A stretch of 64,000 nt of DNA from Berghia stephanieae (lineage: Eukaryota > Mollusca > Gastropoda > Nudibranchia > Aeolidiidae). The translations under genes were made by a program, and so were the position numbers. The DNA lies in assembly GCA_034508935.3 (NCBI GenBank), contig CM067444.1, positions 77,513,389 through 77,577,388 of the forward strand, written 5' to 3'. The notes beneath the pieces are model-generated. The model worked only from the letters and a program-made list of their open reading frames with translations. It was not told the DNA's origin and ran no database searches. Each line of letters opens with the position of its first letter. The first letter of the stretch is position 1. Below, one piece after another: positions 1 through 11,996 of this stretch.

Positions 1-593
1 TTGAGGTGCATGCACTGGGACTGAGTTCGAAGTTGCAGGTATTAAAGAATATTACTATTACACTCCTCTCAATGGTTTCATCTGTTAGTATTTTTATTTA
101 TTTATTATTTTTTTTTACAATAATTGGTTCTCAAAGTTGACAAATCCTCATTTTTATTTTTATATTATTGTTACTCTCAGGCAAATGAGCAATGAATAAA
201 TGGTCACAACACTAAACTTGGGAAAGTCGATGCAGTCAGGACGAATAATTTCTGAGCGCTGCCTAGCAGGTAACTATATATCGCTCTAATCGAGCGACAT
301 CTAATGCCTGCTAAAATAAAATAGTGTATGGATGTATGTTTCATTCCAATGGCATATGGCAGAGATATTGTTTAATTAATTGTTTGTTGATGTACTTAGA
401 TAATAAAGCACAAAGGTGATTTTCTGCACTTCTGACTGTGCATCTTCACAGATCATATCTGGACTTGCGTTGTGCTAGTGCAGTCCATAGTTTTCGTTGT
501 TATTGGGGAGTGCTTTAGTCATCTTGGAAATAATGTCCCAAAAGTTGTGTCATCTGCATGTGTATGACGATTTTCTATTTATAAACAAGAGTG
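1..593. other. AT-rich sequence, nothing recognised
   Basis: No long ORF, splice-like exon, repeat pair or RNA gene seen. Confidence 0.5.
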
Positions 594-665
594 CCGATGG
601 TTTTCCTCGGATCTGCGGAAATCCGCGGTTTTGTAGTTTAGAGGAGGAATTTCCTCCTTTTTAAA
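594..665 (+). repeat. Dispersed repeat, copy 1 (palindromic GAGGAAATTCCTC type)
   Basis: A block of about 70 bp reads gatggttttcctcggatc, then aaatccgcgg and a palindromic ggaggaatttcctcc. A second copy lies inverted at 37745-37835 in an intron. Two copies and the internal palindrome suggest a short transposable element. Family not recognised. Confidence 0.6.
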
Positions 666-2110
666 ATTACAATTTCTCAAAACAATGTGAGAGTTGATGT
701 GTGGTGGAACACACAGGTGCAGTTTTCCACTCTCCAGAAGTTAGCTAGAGTATCAATGATAGTCTATCATCTCAATTGCTCTAAAAGTGGGGTTTAGTGC
801 AGTAGAAATGGGGCAATCGTTCAACATTTTCCTACTTTTTCACTTTTTGTCACCACCAGCACTGAAACAAACAAAAATTCTGGGCTTTATTACACATGGT
901 GCTTGAGTTTTTCATCAAATTTCTTTGACGCATTGATCAATGATTCAGTGTTCGATTTGGATTGATAGCCTATCAGAAGATTTTCAAAGTAATCTTGTGT
1001 TCCTCTGCTTGGGTTTCAACAAGGGTATCTCAGCTGTAAAGCCTTTTTTATTCCACTTTGGCAAGAATGATTGAAATTTGAGTTAATCTGTTTTTGTCAT
1101 GGGTGTATTTTTCTAGAATTCGAATGATGGATTGGTGGTCCCAATCTAAAGTAGTCAGGATTAATCTCAATAGATTAATAGACTGCTCATTTATTTAGCA
1201 CTTATCAATCTAGGGGGATCTTTGGCTCCATATTTCCAAGCCTTGTTTACACCACCATTTGTACATCGTCACCTCTTGGTTATTCATGAATAAATGCTGA
1301 TTTCTCTAGATTACTTTCGTTATTAACCTATTGCCATTTTTTTTTTCCTCAGATGCTTGTCCCTATCCTAGTACCAGACATTTTACTGATGAACAGCGAG
1401 CTGTTCCTGCTCAGAAAAATATAGATCACAAGAATGCCACATATAGTGTGGTCATGAGTGGACAACCATCTTTGATGGAAGGAATAAGGAGCTTCATGGG
1501 TTATCAGAGGTTTTTCAACACTGCTTACTCATTTGAATTTCAACACTAACAGGAGATGATTCGTTCTGTACTGTAGATGAAGTTTGTGATTCAATCAAAA
1601 CGTTATATGTTGTGTACAAAGTTAAAACCATCATCTTGGACATGGAATTGTGCAAAGTTGACTCAAGGAGTTGTTACCTAACACCAGCATAGTCCTGTGT
1701 CAGTTCCTTGTTCATCAGCATTTCACAATAAAAAGCTTTGAGGACTTGATTCTGAAAGGAGAGAAGAGATTTTAAAAGCATGTGTTGTTGTAACTCAGTA
1801 GAACAGTACAATGATTTAAAACTTGGTTTTTTATTTAGACGTTGGCTATTTTTATAGACAATTGAACTCCTTGTTACTCTGTTGGATTTGATGTTTTCAT
1901 CGGAGTTGGGAACTTTTGGAAATTCAACAAGTTTAATTGTAAAACATTTGTTCTCAGCTTTGGATGGCTTTTTTGTATTAAAACTTAAAATACATTAAAT
2001 AAATTCACTTTGTATAATAATAAAACATTGATACCTATAACCATTTTGATCTATTTACGACGTTTGTGTTTTGTTAGCTGTTTAAAATATGATATAACGT
2101 CAATACCCAA
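666..2110. other. Intergenic sequence, nothing recognised
   Basis: Only short ORFs without motifs. An ORF at 1331-1549 has no recognisable homology. Confidence 0.5.
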
Positions 2111-2112
2111 TA

Positions 2113-2629
2113 GAGCAGTAAAGTTAGGTGACCCAAACGTAAACAAAGGTCGAGAAGCACGTGGCAAACCACGTGTTCCTGTCTTGACAGCTCACGTTCC
2201 AATGTAAATAATAGAAAAAAATAACCTTTCAAATTTGGCTGTTAGGTGGCAAAAGAAACACATATTCATAAATACTCGATCATGCATCAAAGAATGCCTA
2301 GATATGGATATTTTATGGAACAAAAGGTAAAATTTTCTAAAATTTATCAAAAGTTACAGTCTATTTTTAGACCAGAGCAAATTATTGCGCTGGTGTGGAC
2401 AAAACGAGAATTATTCGGAGCCTGATTTTCATAATAATTTAGCCTTGTATTATTATTTCTGCAACTGTTAGATTTTATGTAAACATATTTTCAATACTGA
2501 AAGTGTATTGCCTACAACTCAAACTACAAAATTGGGAGACCTATATTGTGCGTAAATTATTCCGGTCCCTAACGGAAATCACTAGCAACTTGTTATTGTT
2601 TACGTTTGGGGCACCTAACTTTACTGCTC
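2113..2629. mobile_element. TA-flanked MITE with 34-bp terminal inverted repeats
   Basis: Arms at 2113-2146 and 2596-2629 are inverted copies with one mismatch, beginning GAGCAGTAAAGTTAGGTG. Both outer ends abut TA (2111-2112 and 2630-2631). The 517-bp interior has no transposase. The TA duplication suggests a Tc1/mariner-superfamily nonautonomous element. Confidence 0.75.
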
Positions 2630-2659
2630 TATACCAATGACTAGGTATTGAATGAAAGC

Positions 2660-2950
2660 ACCGATGACTAGAGCGATGCTCGAGACTTTTTTGAGTCTCG
2701 AGACTCAACAAAGCATCGAGACGCAAAAAAGTCTCGAGCTTCGCTGGAATCATCGCCGACGAGAGAGGGGTGAACAATGCAGATAGTACACATTGTTAGT
2801 AACGCGTGCGTCGCTCGCGCAGTATAGTCTCGAGACTCGGGACTCAATACGAGAAGCATCGACGACCAAGATTCTCGAGACGAGAAAAGCATCGAGAACT
2901 AAGTGGAGGTCGGGAAATTCTCAGTCGTCGATGACCTGACTTCTCAAAAC
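2660..2950. repeat. Block rich in TCTCGAGA palindromes
   Basis: Repeated agtctcgagact and gcatcgagac motifs. A stem of about 20 bp is formed by gcgatgctcgagactttttt at 2671 and its near-inverse ending at 2745. CpG content is higher than in the surroundings. Probably part of an unrecognised transposable element. Confidence 0.5.
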
Positions 2951-3059
2951 CTAAAGCGTCGATGACCTTTTGGTGACCCGGATGCCCTCCCCTATCAGTA
3001 AACAGCAGGGTTGCCAGATTAATTTCAGGCATTCTGCCAACTGGATTTTAAAAAATCTT

Positions 3060-3370
3060 ATCAATACCACAAAAATCTGCCAAACCGTACTATTTAGAGT
3101 ACCCCCTTTGAAAACGCATCAGTTTTGTTAAACAAATTCGCAAGGCCGATGTCATAATTTTTTTTTCATTTCCCAAGTTTAAAAAAATCACTAATGCATA
3201 AAAATTGCCATGGAAAACGTGGAGTAGGTCATACATTCATTCCTATGCCTCGGAAAATAAAATCTGCCAAACTGCCAAACCGATTTTTCTCTGCCAGACG
3301 ACTTCAAATTCTGCCAAAAAAAGACATTTGGAAGAAAATCTGCCAAATTGGCATAAAAGGAATAATAGGA
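3060..3370. repeat. Degenerate repeats of a tctgccaaa motif
   Basis: The string tctgccaaa or close variants recurs about seven times between 3013 and 3353 at irregular spacing. Short ORFs here are low-complexity products of it. Confidence 0.45.
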
Positions 3371-4039
3371 AATTCCCGAAATTCCGTTTAGAATGGGAAC
3401 AGTGTTTTTAGTCCACCTGAAATAGATCTCAATTCTCGAAGGAACTGTGTTTTCAGTCCACCAGTGGACCGAATACACAGCCGTGTTTTCAGTCCACCAG
3501 TGGACTGAATACACAGCTGTGTATTCAGTCCACCGGAAGAGATTATATTTATACAGGCTAAACTGTTTGACCTCGTGCGAGAAAGCGAAATGGCCGGCTG
3601 TTTTAGTTTTAGCACAGCGTATCTGTAACCGGGGTGGTTGAGTTAGGTGTTCGAGCTCCTTTCAAGGCATAATTTTGTCTTTCTTTCTTTCTTTTTTTTT
3701 TTTTTCTACTCCCTTGGCAAAACATTCTTAATTTTCAACTTCAATACATTGATACCATTCCTGGTGACTTGAGACATTTGAACGACATTTAACATTTTTT
3801 TTATATATTTACTTTTACTCACTTTTAAGATTAATATTTTAATTTAGACCACAGTGAGACGTCAAAATTTATTGCCTTGTGCTTTCCTTGTACGTAACAA
3901 TATGAGTCAGGAGAAAAACGAAACAACAAAAGCGAACAAACAAAACACCCCCCCCCCCCCCCCCCAAAAAAAAAAGAAAGAAAGAAAGAAAACAAAAAGT
4001 TAAGAGAACGATTTTATAGTTATAGGGTCTTGAGTATGT

Positions 4040-4185
4040 TTGAGGCCAGTGATCGATGTGAAAAGTGACCAAATAGTACCTTACTCGGGCAAACAAAACT
4101 AAAACTCTGATCTCCTTGGAAAACTTATCGGTTTTGATAATCACAAAAATTCTAACGGACTAGGGAAAATTGAAAATAGATATAA
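4040..4185 (+). repeat. 145-bp repeat, copy 1 (inside the MULE-like element)
   Basis: Begins gaggccagtgatcgatgtga and ends near atagatataaatg. Direct copy at 4390-4529 and inverted partial copy at 5010-5135. Confidence 0.75.
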
Positions 4186-4389
4186 ATGACTCTACATTCT
4201 TTTAAGGACTCTATTGTTTTTATAGGTTTGGTGGCGCTTATAAAACATTGAGGTCATTTTAGGGCTAGGAGAATGGAAGAAGCCTAGCAGTCAAAAAATT
4301 CTAATCTTACAAGACATGATAGTGATAGACAATAAACAATAGACTAGCCCTACAACTACAAGACAAAGAACAAGGCACAGGCGTGCTCG

Positions 4390-4529
4390 AGGCCAGTGAT
4401 CGATGTGAAAAGTGACCAAATAGAACCTTAATTGGGCAAACAATACAAAACTCTGATCTCCTTGGAAAAATCACCGGATTTGATAATCACAAAAATTCTA
4501 ACGGACTAGGAAAAATTTAAATTAGATAT
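4390..4529 (+). repeat. 145-bp repeat, copy 2 (inside the MULE-like element)
   Basis: Near-identical to 4040-4185 and in the same orientation, with about 200 bp between the copies. Confidence 0.75.
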
Positions 4530-5009
4530 AAATGTTAATTTTAAATTAATTATAGAAATATTATTCTCTGTGTTGCCAATTTTGACCAAATTGGTCAGGC
4601 CAATGACTATCTGGCAGCCATGGTAATGACTCTCGGACGCTCGATTTCGAAAAACTCTCAATCAATACTTTCCGGGAGTAAATAAAACGCTGTAAATTAT
4701 ATTATTAAGCCGTCAAATTGCCATACATTTTATGCCTGTCCATTTCTGATGATGCCTATAATAGGCTCAGTATCAATGTCGTCAGTATCGATAAGTATCG
4801 ACGATATTTGGTTCTTTTTAAATATTTTTATTTCCGGTGGACTGAATACACAGCTGTGTTTTCAGTCCACTGGTGGACTGAAAACACAGTTCCATTCTCG
4901 AAACTGATTTATCAAACATTGACGAGATTCTTACCGTGGCTGCGAGATAGCCATTGCCAGACAGAGAATAATGTTTCTACAATTAATTTAAAATCTAAAA
5001 TTAACATTT

Positions 5010-5135
5010 ATATCTATTTTTAATTTTTCCTAGTCCTTTAGAATTTTTTTTTTTTTTTTTTTTTTTTTGTGATTATCAAAACCGATGAATTTTCCAAGGA
5101 GATCAGAGTATTAGTATTGCTTGCCCAAGGAAGGC
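5010..5135 (-). repeat. 145-bp repeat, copy 3, inverted, outside the element
   Basis: The inverse of the 3' two thirds of the repeat, interrupted by a T run at 5047-5068. It lies 100 bp beyond the right target duplication, so the repeat also exists outside the element. Confidence 0.65.
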
Positions 5136-5540
5136 TTCGTATGGGAACAAAACAGACAATGGACGTTTCGGGTACAAACCCTTCGTCAGCACAACAATAC
5201 ACAAATAAACGTGGAAAACAAATTAAATATATGAAAAATAACTTGTATCGTCTGTACTCAATGGTGGTTCCAGTATGAATGAAATGTTAGCGTGGCGTGG
5301 GTAGAGGATAGGGTGCCCCAGGGGGTGATCTAATTGATAAGAAAAGGTCAGCGTCAGGGAACAGAACTTTCCAGAAAATAATGGAAGATAAAAGACATAT
5401 AAGTAGTAGTAGTAGTTGTTGTTGTTGTTCACCTGGATTTTTCTCACGGTCTTTTCCCGGCCCAAGGCAATTCTCACCGATTTTCCCGGTCAGGAATTTT
5501 CAAAATAAAACTCGGATTTTCCTGGTTTTCCCGGCCCAAC

Positions 5541-5689
5541 TTTCCAACATGTACCCGCTGTGGGCAAGAACCTGAGACGGCAGAGCATCTAGTCGAACGG
5601 TGTGTTGTGACGATGCTACCGGGCGGGTTCGCGATGGTGCACGAGTGCGGACCGGACTTTACTGATTGGGTCGATCGTCATAACATATA
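5541..5689 (+). mobile_element. LINE 3'-end fragment (same family as 41.7-45.0 kb)
   Basis: Encodes, across frames, the C-terminal motifs ETAEHLVERCVVT and ECGPDFTDWVDRHN. The family's 3' end occurs at about 44950 and 53711 as well. It is 5' truncated and ends at cgtcataacata. Confidence 0.8.
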
Positions 5690-5749
5690 TGTCTCTCATC
5701 CTGTCTCTCCTGCTCTTTCTATGATATTCTATCCACTTTTCTCCCTCAT

Positions 5750-5757
<8 letters not shown>

Positions 5758-5799
<42 letters not shown>
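5758..5799. repeat. (TC)n microsatellite
   Basis: About 20 CT units after a run of C. Confidence 0.95.
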
Positions 5800-5804
<5 letters not shown>

Positions 5805-5849
5805 TTATTTGATATTCTACTGTTTATCTATTTATATGCTCTCAATATT

Positions 5850-6340
5850 CCCTAAAATCATTTTTTATCAATCGACCAAAACAAAACAAAAGTATTTTGC
5901 TACGGCAACTGCAACTGCAACAGCTTATTCAACAAAATTAACTTTTACTTATTAAAATAGAATAAAAGGTACAACATCATTGGGTTGCCAAAACCTAGAT
6001 TTAATACTTCAATAGCCGGTTAAAGTTTGAGATTGAGCAGGTGTTTAATTGATCATTTTTTTCGGTCTTATTTACATGAATGGTATCCATAGCCCTACTA
6101 TAGTACTCCAGTCGGCCATGATGGTATCTCTTCCTCCATGCCTTCTTTCGTATCCGGTGGTTTATGCATGCAGATAAAGATGAGTTAACAACAGAACCAA
6201 CTCTCTAACTTGTTGAGATATCTTCTCTTCCCACTTAAATGTTCACTCTATATTGCAAAGGGTTTAAAAATACAATATTAATAAAGTAGGAAAGAAACTA
6301 CAGACGTAATTTACTTTAAAACATGTAAAGTCTCCATCTC
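5850..6340. other. AT-rich sequence, nothing recognised
   Basis: No coding or repeat signal apart from short A/T runs. Confidence 0.45.
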
Positions 6341-6342
6341 AT

Positions 6343-6744
6343 CTCACTCCTGTAACAGTGGACTCACTCCTGTAACACAGCTCACCGTTACAGGAGTGAG
6401 CGTTACAGGAATGAAAATCTGAAGATTATATGTTACTTGACACTACAGGAATTGTAATAAATCAATTATTTTGACTTAGCAAGCAATAAAATTTACTGAT
6501 TAAAGGATGATTAAAAGGATTTTGAAAATTCTCAAAATTTGAATGAGAAAAAGCCCGTTACAGGAGTGAGGGTCATGGTAAATACTCATCATTTTGATAT
6601 AAGTTCAAGCTGGTAGATGAAAAATAGGTGGCTGCACGCATGTGAGGGGAGGAATGTCTTGATGTATTTATGTTGCCAGTTGAATGAATATGATATTTTA
6701 TGGAATAAAAACTAGGCGAAATTGATTGTCGTTACAGGAGTGAG
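6343..6744. repeat. Cluster of the 14-bp motif GTTACAGGAGTGAG in both orientations
   Basis: Inverse copies at 6343-6356 and 6363-6376. Forward copies at 6387-6400, 6402-6415 (two changes), 6557-6570 and 6731-6744. The outermost two form a 14-bp perfect inverted repeat. This could be a small DNA transposon with subterminal repeats. No target duplication is clear. Confidence 0.6.
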
Positions 6745-6759
6745 TCAAATGTCATGACA

Positions 6760-7900
6760 AAAATTGATTCACAAAACTGTCATCAAACTGACCTTTTTTT
6801 TTATAGATTAGAACCTAATAGATATGAATTAATATGGTGTTCCTTTAAAATGAAGAAGGAATAGGAGGAAAATTAATATTACTGTTTGATTCAACAAAAC
6901 TTTTAAAAATATATTTTTGTCAACCGACAGACCATTTTGAGCAGGTGTGGACTATATAAATAACTGTATTTATTCATCTATGGACCAAATTTCTCAATTT
7001 TTGGCATATATGCTTTTCTAACTATATTCTTTAATCCCATGCCCTATTGGAATAAAAATATACCAAAGAATCCGAAAGCGAAATATAGGCCTATAATATA
7101 ATGGGACAGGCATTTGGCAAAAAATTGAAAAACGCCCATACATGTTTATATTTTTCTCTTTGGAAAGTGGGGGCATAGTTTACCCCCATTTGTAAAAAAA
7201 AAAGTGGCTTGTTGCAAAATCGTCAAATGGTCAATATGTTATAAAACTTTTTTTTATAACCATTTGAGCATAAACCTTTGTAAAAGTGAATTTTTGAGGA
7301 TTAATGAAAATTTCAGAGAAAAAGTCAAATTATAAGTTTTCATAAAAGAAAAAAAAAACAAACAAACAAACAAACAAAAAAAAACAACAAAAAACAACAA
7401 TGCCTGGGGTATCAAAGTTACCCCCGACGTACGATCAGGGTTAAGCTGTCTTTACAAAGTTATGGAGTGAATCTCGTCATCGTGCTGGTCCGACTGGAAG
7501 AAGGGCAGCATCCAGGACCAGTCCGAATCAATCGGTTCAATATTATTAAGTCTTTGCACTGACTTCACTTATTGAAAATAACAATGCGACAAATTAGGCA
7601 ACCGGCACTGGTGTCAAAACCTGATTAAGTTTGTAGTCAACAGTGCCAGAAACATACAAGAAAAAAAAAAAAAAAAAAAACATTCTCTCAGCCTCTACTG
7701 CCACAGTTTGATTTTTTTTTCTTTTTGTTTAGTATGGTACTGTTTAATGAAAACCTTTTCACATATTGAGGTAGGCTTCAGAGGGAGACTGAGAAAGGGG
7801 TTGAGATTGTCGAGTGTTCTCTATGCAACGCAATACTGGGTTATCTTGGTCTTTTGTCAAGATAATACTATTAATACTGAAAGAAAATTTTTCAATTTAG
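6760..7900. other. AT-rich sequence with A runs, nothing recognised
   Basis: Contains A/C-rich low-complexity sequence at 7340-7400 and an A run near 7660. No gene seen. Confidence 0.45.
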
Positions 7901-7917
7901 AATGAATAAAGGGAATT

Positions 7918-8420
7918 TTTTTCCCCAAACTATAACTATACATTTCACTGTTTCTCTCACAGCTAAGGACTATGGCCAGGGCCAGGACAAAACTAAGTTG
8001 TTTTGTTTTTATATGTTTTACGCGCATTCCACACATTTAGGTCATATCAGCGCCAGTAAAAAAGTAAGACAAAGAGGAAGTGTTCAAGGAGGGAACAGAA
8101 GTATATTCTAAGAGCACACCATCAGCGTACTAGGCATGAGATCACCTACACTCTTATCCGGATACCACCACAGGATCCGACTCCACTAAGTGAAATACAC
8201 TCAAGTGTTTACAAGACACATTCAAAACAAAAAATATAACTATCAATACATAACAGACAGATGATTTATAAGGGGAAGACACAGCAAGTGACCTCTCCCC
8301 ACACAAACAAAATTGAGTAATCTCATTTCAAGTCGCACGGAAAAGGCATCAGATACAATAAGATATATATGGGGATGGGAGAAATAGCAAGAGATAAACT
8401 ATTTAAGGAACCCCTCCAGT
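7918..8420 (-). mobile_element. SINE family A, diverged copy
   Basis: Carries the family tail acacatttaggtcatatcag followed by cgccagtaaaaa near 8030, and the body motifs gtgtttacaaga and ggaacccctcc. A displaced piece of the same family (ggccagggccaggacaaaac) lies just to the left. Orientation is as the transporter gene. Confidence 0.65.
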
Positions 8421-8456
8421 CTCCCAAATATAGGAGGACAAAGAGGAGTGGAACGA

Positions 8457-8459
<3 letters not shown>

Positions 8460-8487
<28 letters not shown>

Positions 8488-8505
8488 AGAAAGAGAGAAG
8501 AAGAA

Positions 8506-8539
<34 letters not shown>

Positions 8540-8548
8540 GGGGGGGGG
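8460..8548. repeat. (GA)n microsatellite with G run
   Basis: Interrupted AG dinucleotides followed by a G run. The ORFs across it are low-complexity only. Confidence 0.95.
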
Positions 8549-8989
8549 GACTGAAGAAGCAAAGGTTGAAAATGGACAAAAAACAGTAATCTAAGGGTTT
8601 ACTTTACTTATTTCAAACAAGCTTAGAAATAAGTGATTCAACGAAGATAAACTTTATTTTTGCGCTTCAAAACATATATCTTGTAGAATAAAGCTATATC
8701 AATTTTCAACAAATATTCAACAATCATTTTTCAGCTATAATCAGAAAAACACAGAAATATTAATGTGAACAATTAACTTGTCTTTGAAAAAAAAAACAAT
8801 CATACCCCAATCGCCTCTTAATATCATAATATCTAAGAATAGAGGTGTGTAAAAAATCTGAACAAAATTAAATATTTCATAAAGATGCCCTGTTGCAATA
8901 CTCCAATATTCATTTTTTAAAAAATAAAATAAAAATTGAAGATATGAGAAAAATATTAAATGGTATTATAAATATATAACATAGAGTCT

Positions 8990-10215
8990 TCCCTTCCCTT
9001 ACCGACCATTTCCCAGACCGATCAAATAGAGAGTTTTTGTTTTGTTACGTCTTTAATTGAATAACTTTAGTTGTAATAATCCTATTACATCATTTACGAA
9101 GACTGCTTCCACCACTACAAACTGTGTAAATAGCAAGTTGTACCGAAAACTCACTCAAATTGACAACTTTTGTTCAGGTAAGATGAAAATGTTTCTTGAC
9201 TTATGGGTTGCATGTCGTCCGTCCTGACTGACAAATAAGCCGAATGTAACTCTTCTAACAGTTGAAATACATTGAGTGGCTTAAAACTGCCTCATGGGAT
9301 CTATATTGAGGCATTACCATTGTCAAATCGGTGTTGAATCTCCATTGTGCCCTGAAAACAAGTGAGTCGGTGAGGGAAGGGCATTTTCGCATGTCCTGTT
9401 CCCTACCGACCAAACACCTTAAATGGGTCTTTAAAAAACACCAACCAAACACCTTAAAACGTTTTCTGTTGTTTTTTAAAAAATTCCCTAGACCTAGATG
9501 TGTAAATAGTTGCTAAACAGTTTGTCGTTTAACAGTGGCTGCTATTAGGAAGGCAGAAAAAGAGGCTACAAAGAAGATTGAGCAGAAAGGAAACGTCAGG
9601 AGAGGGGAACAGATAGATTGGCACTGAAGCAGAAAGGGAGAGGGAAGGGCAAAAACATAAATAAAAGAGAAAGACAGAAATCATCCTCGGCGAAACTAGT
9701 CAGAGACTCATAGAGGTTATTCTGGATGATGATTCATCATGTTCATCAGATTGCTTCCGCAAGAGAGAATACAATGGCCGAATTTTTTGCGCTGATGCAA
9801 GCCCTGGTTACATTAATAAAACAAAACAATGCTCGGGCAGCCAGCGTGATACCATTGAAGTCCTTGACGAGGAAGGGCTTGATGATATTTGCTTCAATTT
9901 AATGTTTGTTTTTTAAAAAAATCTGCATGTCATATCTTGTCCTCATCATTACTATATTAATGTTTCCTTGGCAGGTAGACATTGTAAAAAGCCTCAAGCG
10001 AGAATCTTAAGCTTATTTTTAAAAAATAAATAAATGATAGTCTTAATTACGGTATACTTACGATGATATTTACTGTACAGCCTTTCTTGTGATTCATTTG
10101 AGCTGTATATTAAATTGTATGCATCATAAAAATGTTCTGTTAGTGGTAAGATCGGGTGGTCGGGATTTGGGCGGTAGGGGAACGATGGAAAAGAATGTGG
10201 TCGGTAGGGGAAAAT
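8990..10215. mobile_element. Possible degraded DNA transposon
   Basis: The left end reads ccttaccgacca and the right end, inverted, reads ttcccctaccgacca; another copy lies at 9402-9413. Between 9540 and 9850 the plus strand reads, with interruptions, RKAEKEATKKIEQKGNVRR and then an acidic stretch, like a transposase C-terminus. Target duplication not seen. Confidence 0.35.
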
Positions 10216-10219
10216 ACAT

Positions 10220-11001
10220 CACATATTTATCACCACTAGAACATGGATAATATTTCTTGCCGGGAAAAAGTCAGTTGACAACCAAAACCTATCACCATGT
10301 CTTAAGATTTTGCGACATTGCTCTTTGAAAACGGTATTTTTTATGGTGCTTGAATTGGACGGATTATTTCCCTTTTTCTCGTAAGACGTGACAAGGCTCT
10401 TAGCGGCAGGGAGGGGACGGAACGACTCTATACCTGATTTGCACAATTAACCAATAAATAAATACATTTTAAAGTAATCTCTTTTTTCTCTTGAGATTAA
10501 GAGAATGAGCGGAAATATTTTTTTAAAATGACTTAGTATTCAGTACAGTAGCTGTGAATTGACAACTAGGACTAGAATAAGAAATGCATCCATATTATAA
10601 AAAATGAAACATACACCCAACTTCTTCCGCTTCCTGAAATCTGAAACCACCTATGACATGTAGATGAAGAATTTTGACGACTATGGGAGGTCAGGAACCC
10701 GTACAGACCACCAAATCTCACAGCATGCCAAAAAAAAACAAAAAAAAAACAAACAAATAAATAAAGTAAAGCCAGATCTATCAATATACTTAACCAGTGA
10801 CTACATTTTTAATTGGAAGCGTATAAATAAAAAAATCATATAGTTTGTAAAAATAATTGATATTTTAAAGCTCTGTTAAATAATTTATCACAAAATATTT
10901 TCATAGAAAACTTTTATCAAATTCTTGCAGTCCATGAATCAGTTTCCAAAGGAGAGTGAGCTTTTTTAATAAGCCCAATAGAATGCAGAGTCCATAACAC
11001 G
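10220..11001. other. AT-rich sequence, nothing recognised
   Basis: No coding or repeat signal found. Confidence 0.45.
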
Positions 11002-11010
11002 ATTTTATAG

Positions 11011-11522
11011 TTTGTTTTGTTTTGTTTGTTTTTAAGGGTTTTACGGCGCTTGCAACACATTTAGGTCATATCAGCGCCAGTGAAAAGGATGAAAATTGGA
11101 GAGTAAAAACATTCTAGACGTATGATGGACTTGAGGAAAAAATAAGACAAGAACAGATGTAGATTCCAAGAGCACACTCTCAGTGTACTTTGTTTGAGAT
11201 TACCTAAATGTTTCACCCAGACACCAACACAAGATCCCACTAAGGAATACACTCAAATGTTTACAAATCATGTTAAAAAAAATAATAACAATACATAACA
11301 GAGAGAGGATTAACAAGGAAAAAAAATATCACCTCCCAAAACTATAACTATACATTCAACTGTTTCCCTCTCAGCCAAGGACTCCGGCCAGGGTCAGGAC
11401 AAAACATAGTAATCTCATTCAAAGACAAAAGCAGAACGCAATTGGAAAACAGATGCAGGAGGATAGAAGATACAGCAAGTACCTCCCTGCTAACTATGGG
11501 AGGTCAGGAACCCCACCCAGGA
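11011..11522 (-). mobile_element. SINE family A, full copy with 9-bp target duplication
   Basis: Flanked by ATTTTATAG at 11002-11010 and 11523-11531. On the minus strand it starts cctgggtggggttcctgacc and ends with a hairpin-forming tail (GGCGCT ... AGCGCC) and A-rich gtaaaacccttaaaaac. These are features of a non-LTR-mobilised SINE. No clear tRNA A and B boxes in order. Confidence 0.85.
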
Positions 11523-11531
11523 ATTTTATAG

Positions 11532-11937
11532 ATTCAGTTTTAAATCATTGATCACATATTAAAGAATAAATCAGAAATCAGACTCACCAGACACCGTTCA
11601 CCAACATGTGCTTTTTTCTTATTTTGACACAGGAAAAATGGAATGATCAGATATTATCCAACCATTTGTGCTATTTTATTTTTGACACTGTAAAAATTGA
11701 ATAATCAGAATTATTCCACCAACACATGCTTTAAAAAAATTATTTTGGACACTGTAAAAAATTGTAGAACTGATTTAAATAATATAAAAACTAAAAATCC
11801 TCAGCTTTTATATAGCTTACTACAAGGGGTTCCAAACCTACAACAATTTGGAACACGTAGGATGAGACATGATGATGTATGTGAGAACATGTGAGAAAAT
11901 ATAATAATAATAATAATAATAATAATATAATAATATA

Positions 11938-11996
<59 letters not shown>

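Larger units (their letters stand above)
3441..4893. mobile_element. 1.45-kb DNA transposon, MULE-like, 9-bp target duplication
   Basis: Both ends begin GGAACTGTGTTTTCAGTCCA (left 3441, right inverted from 4893) and are flanked by ATTCTCGAA at 3432-3440 and 4894-4902. The subterminal part is made of palindromic units (ACACAGCTGTGT and GTCCACYRGTGGAC); the left end has one unit more than the right. A 9-bp duplication is typical of Mutator-like elements. No transposase remains. Confidence 0.75.

Noticed and set aside
6343-6744. CRISPR-like array
   Set aside because: The motif is 14 bp, occurs in both orientations at irregular spacing, and the genome is animal.
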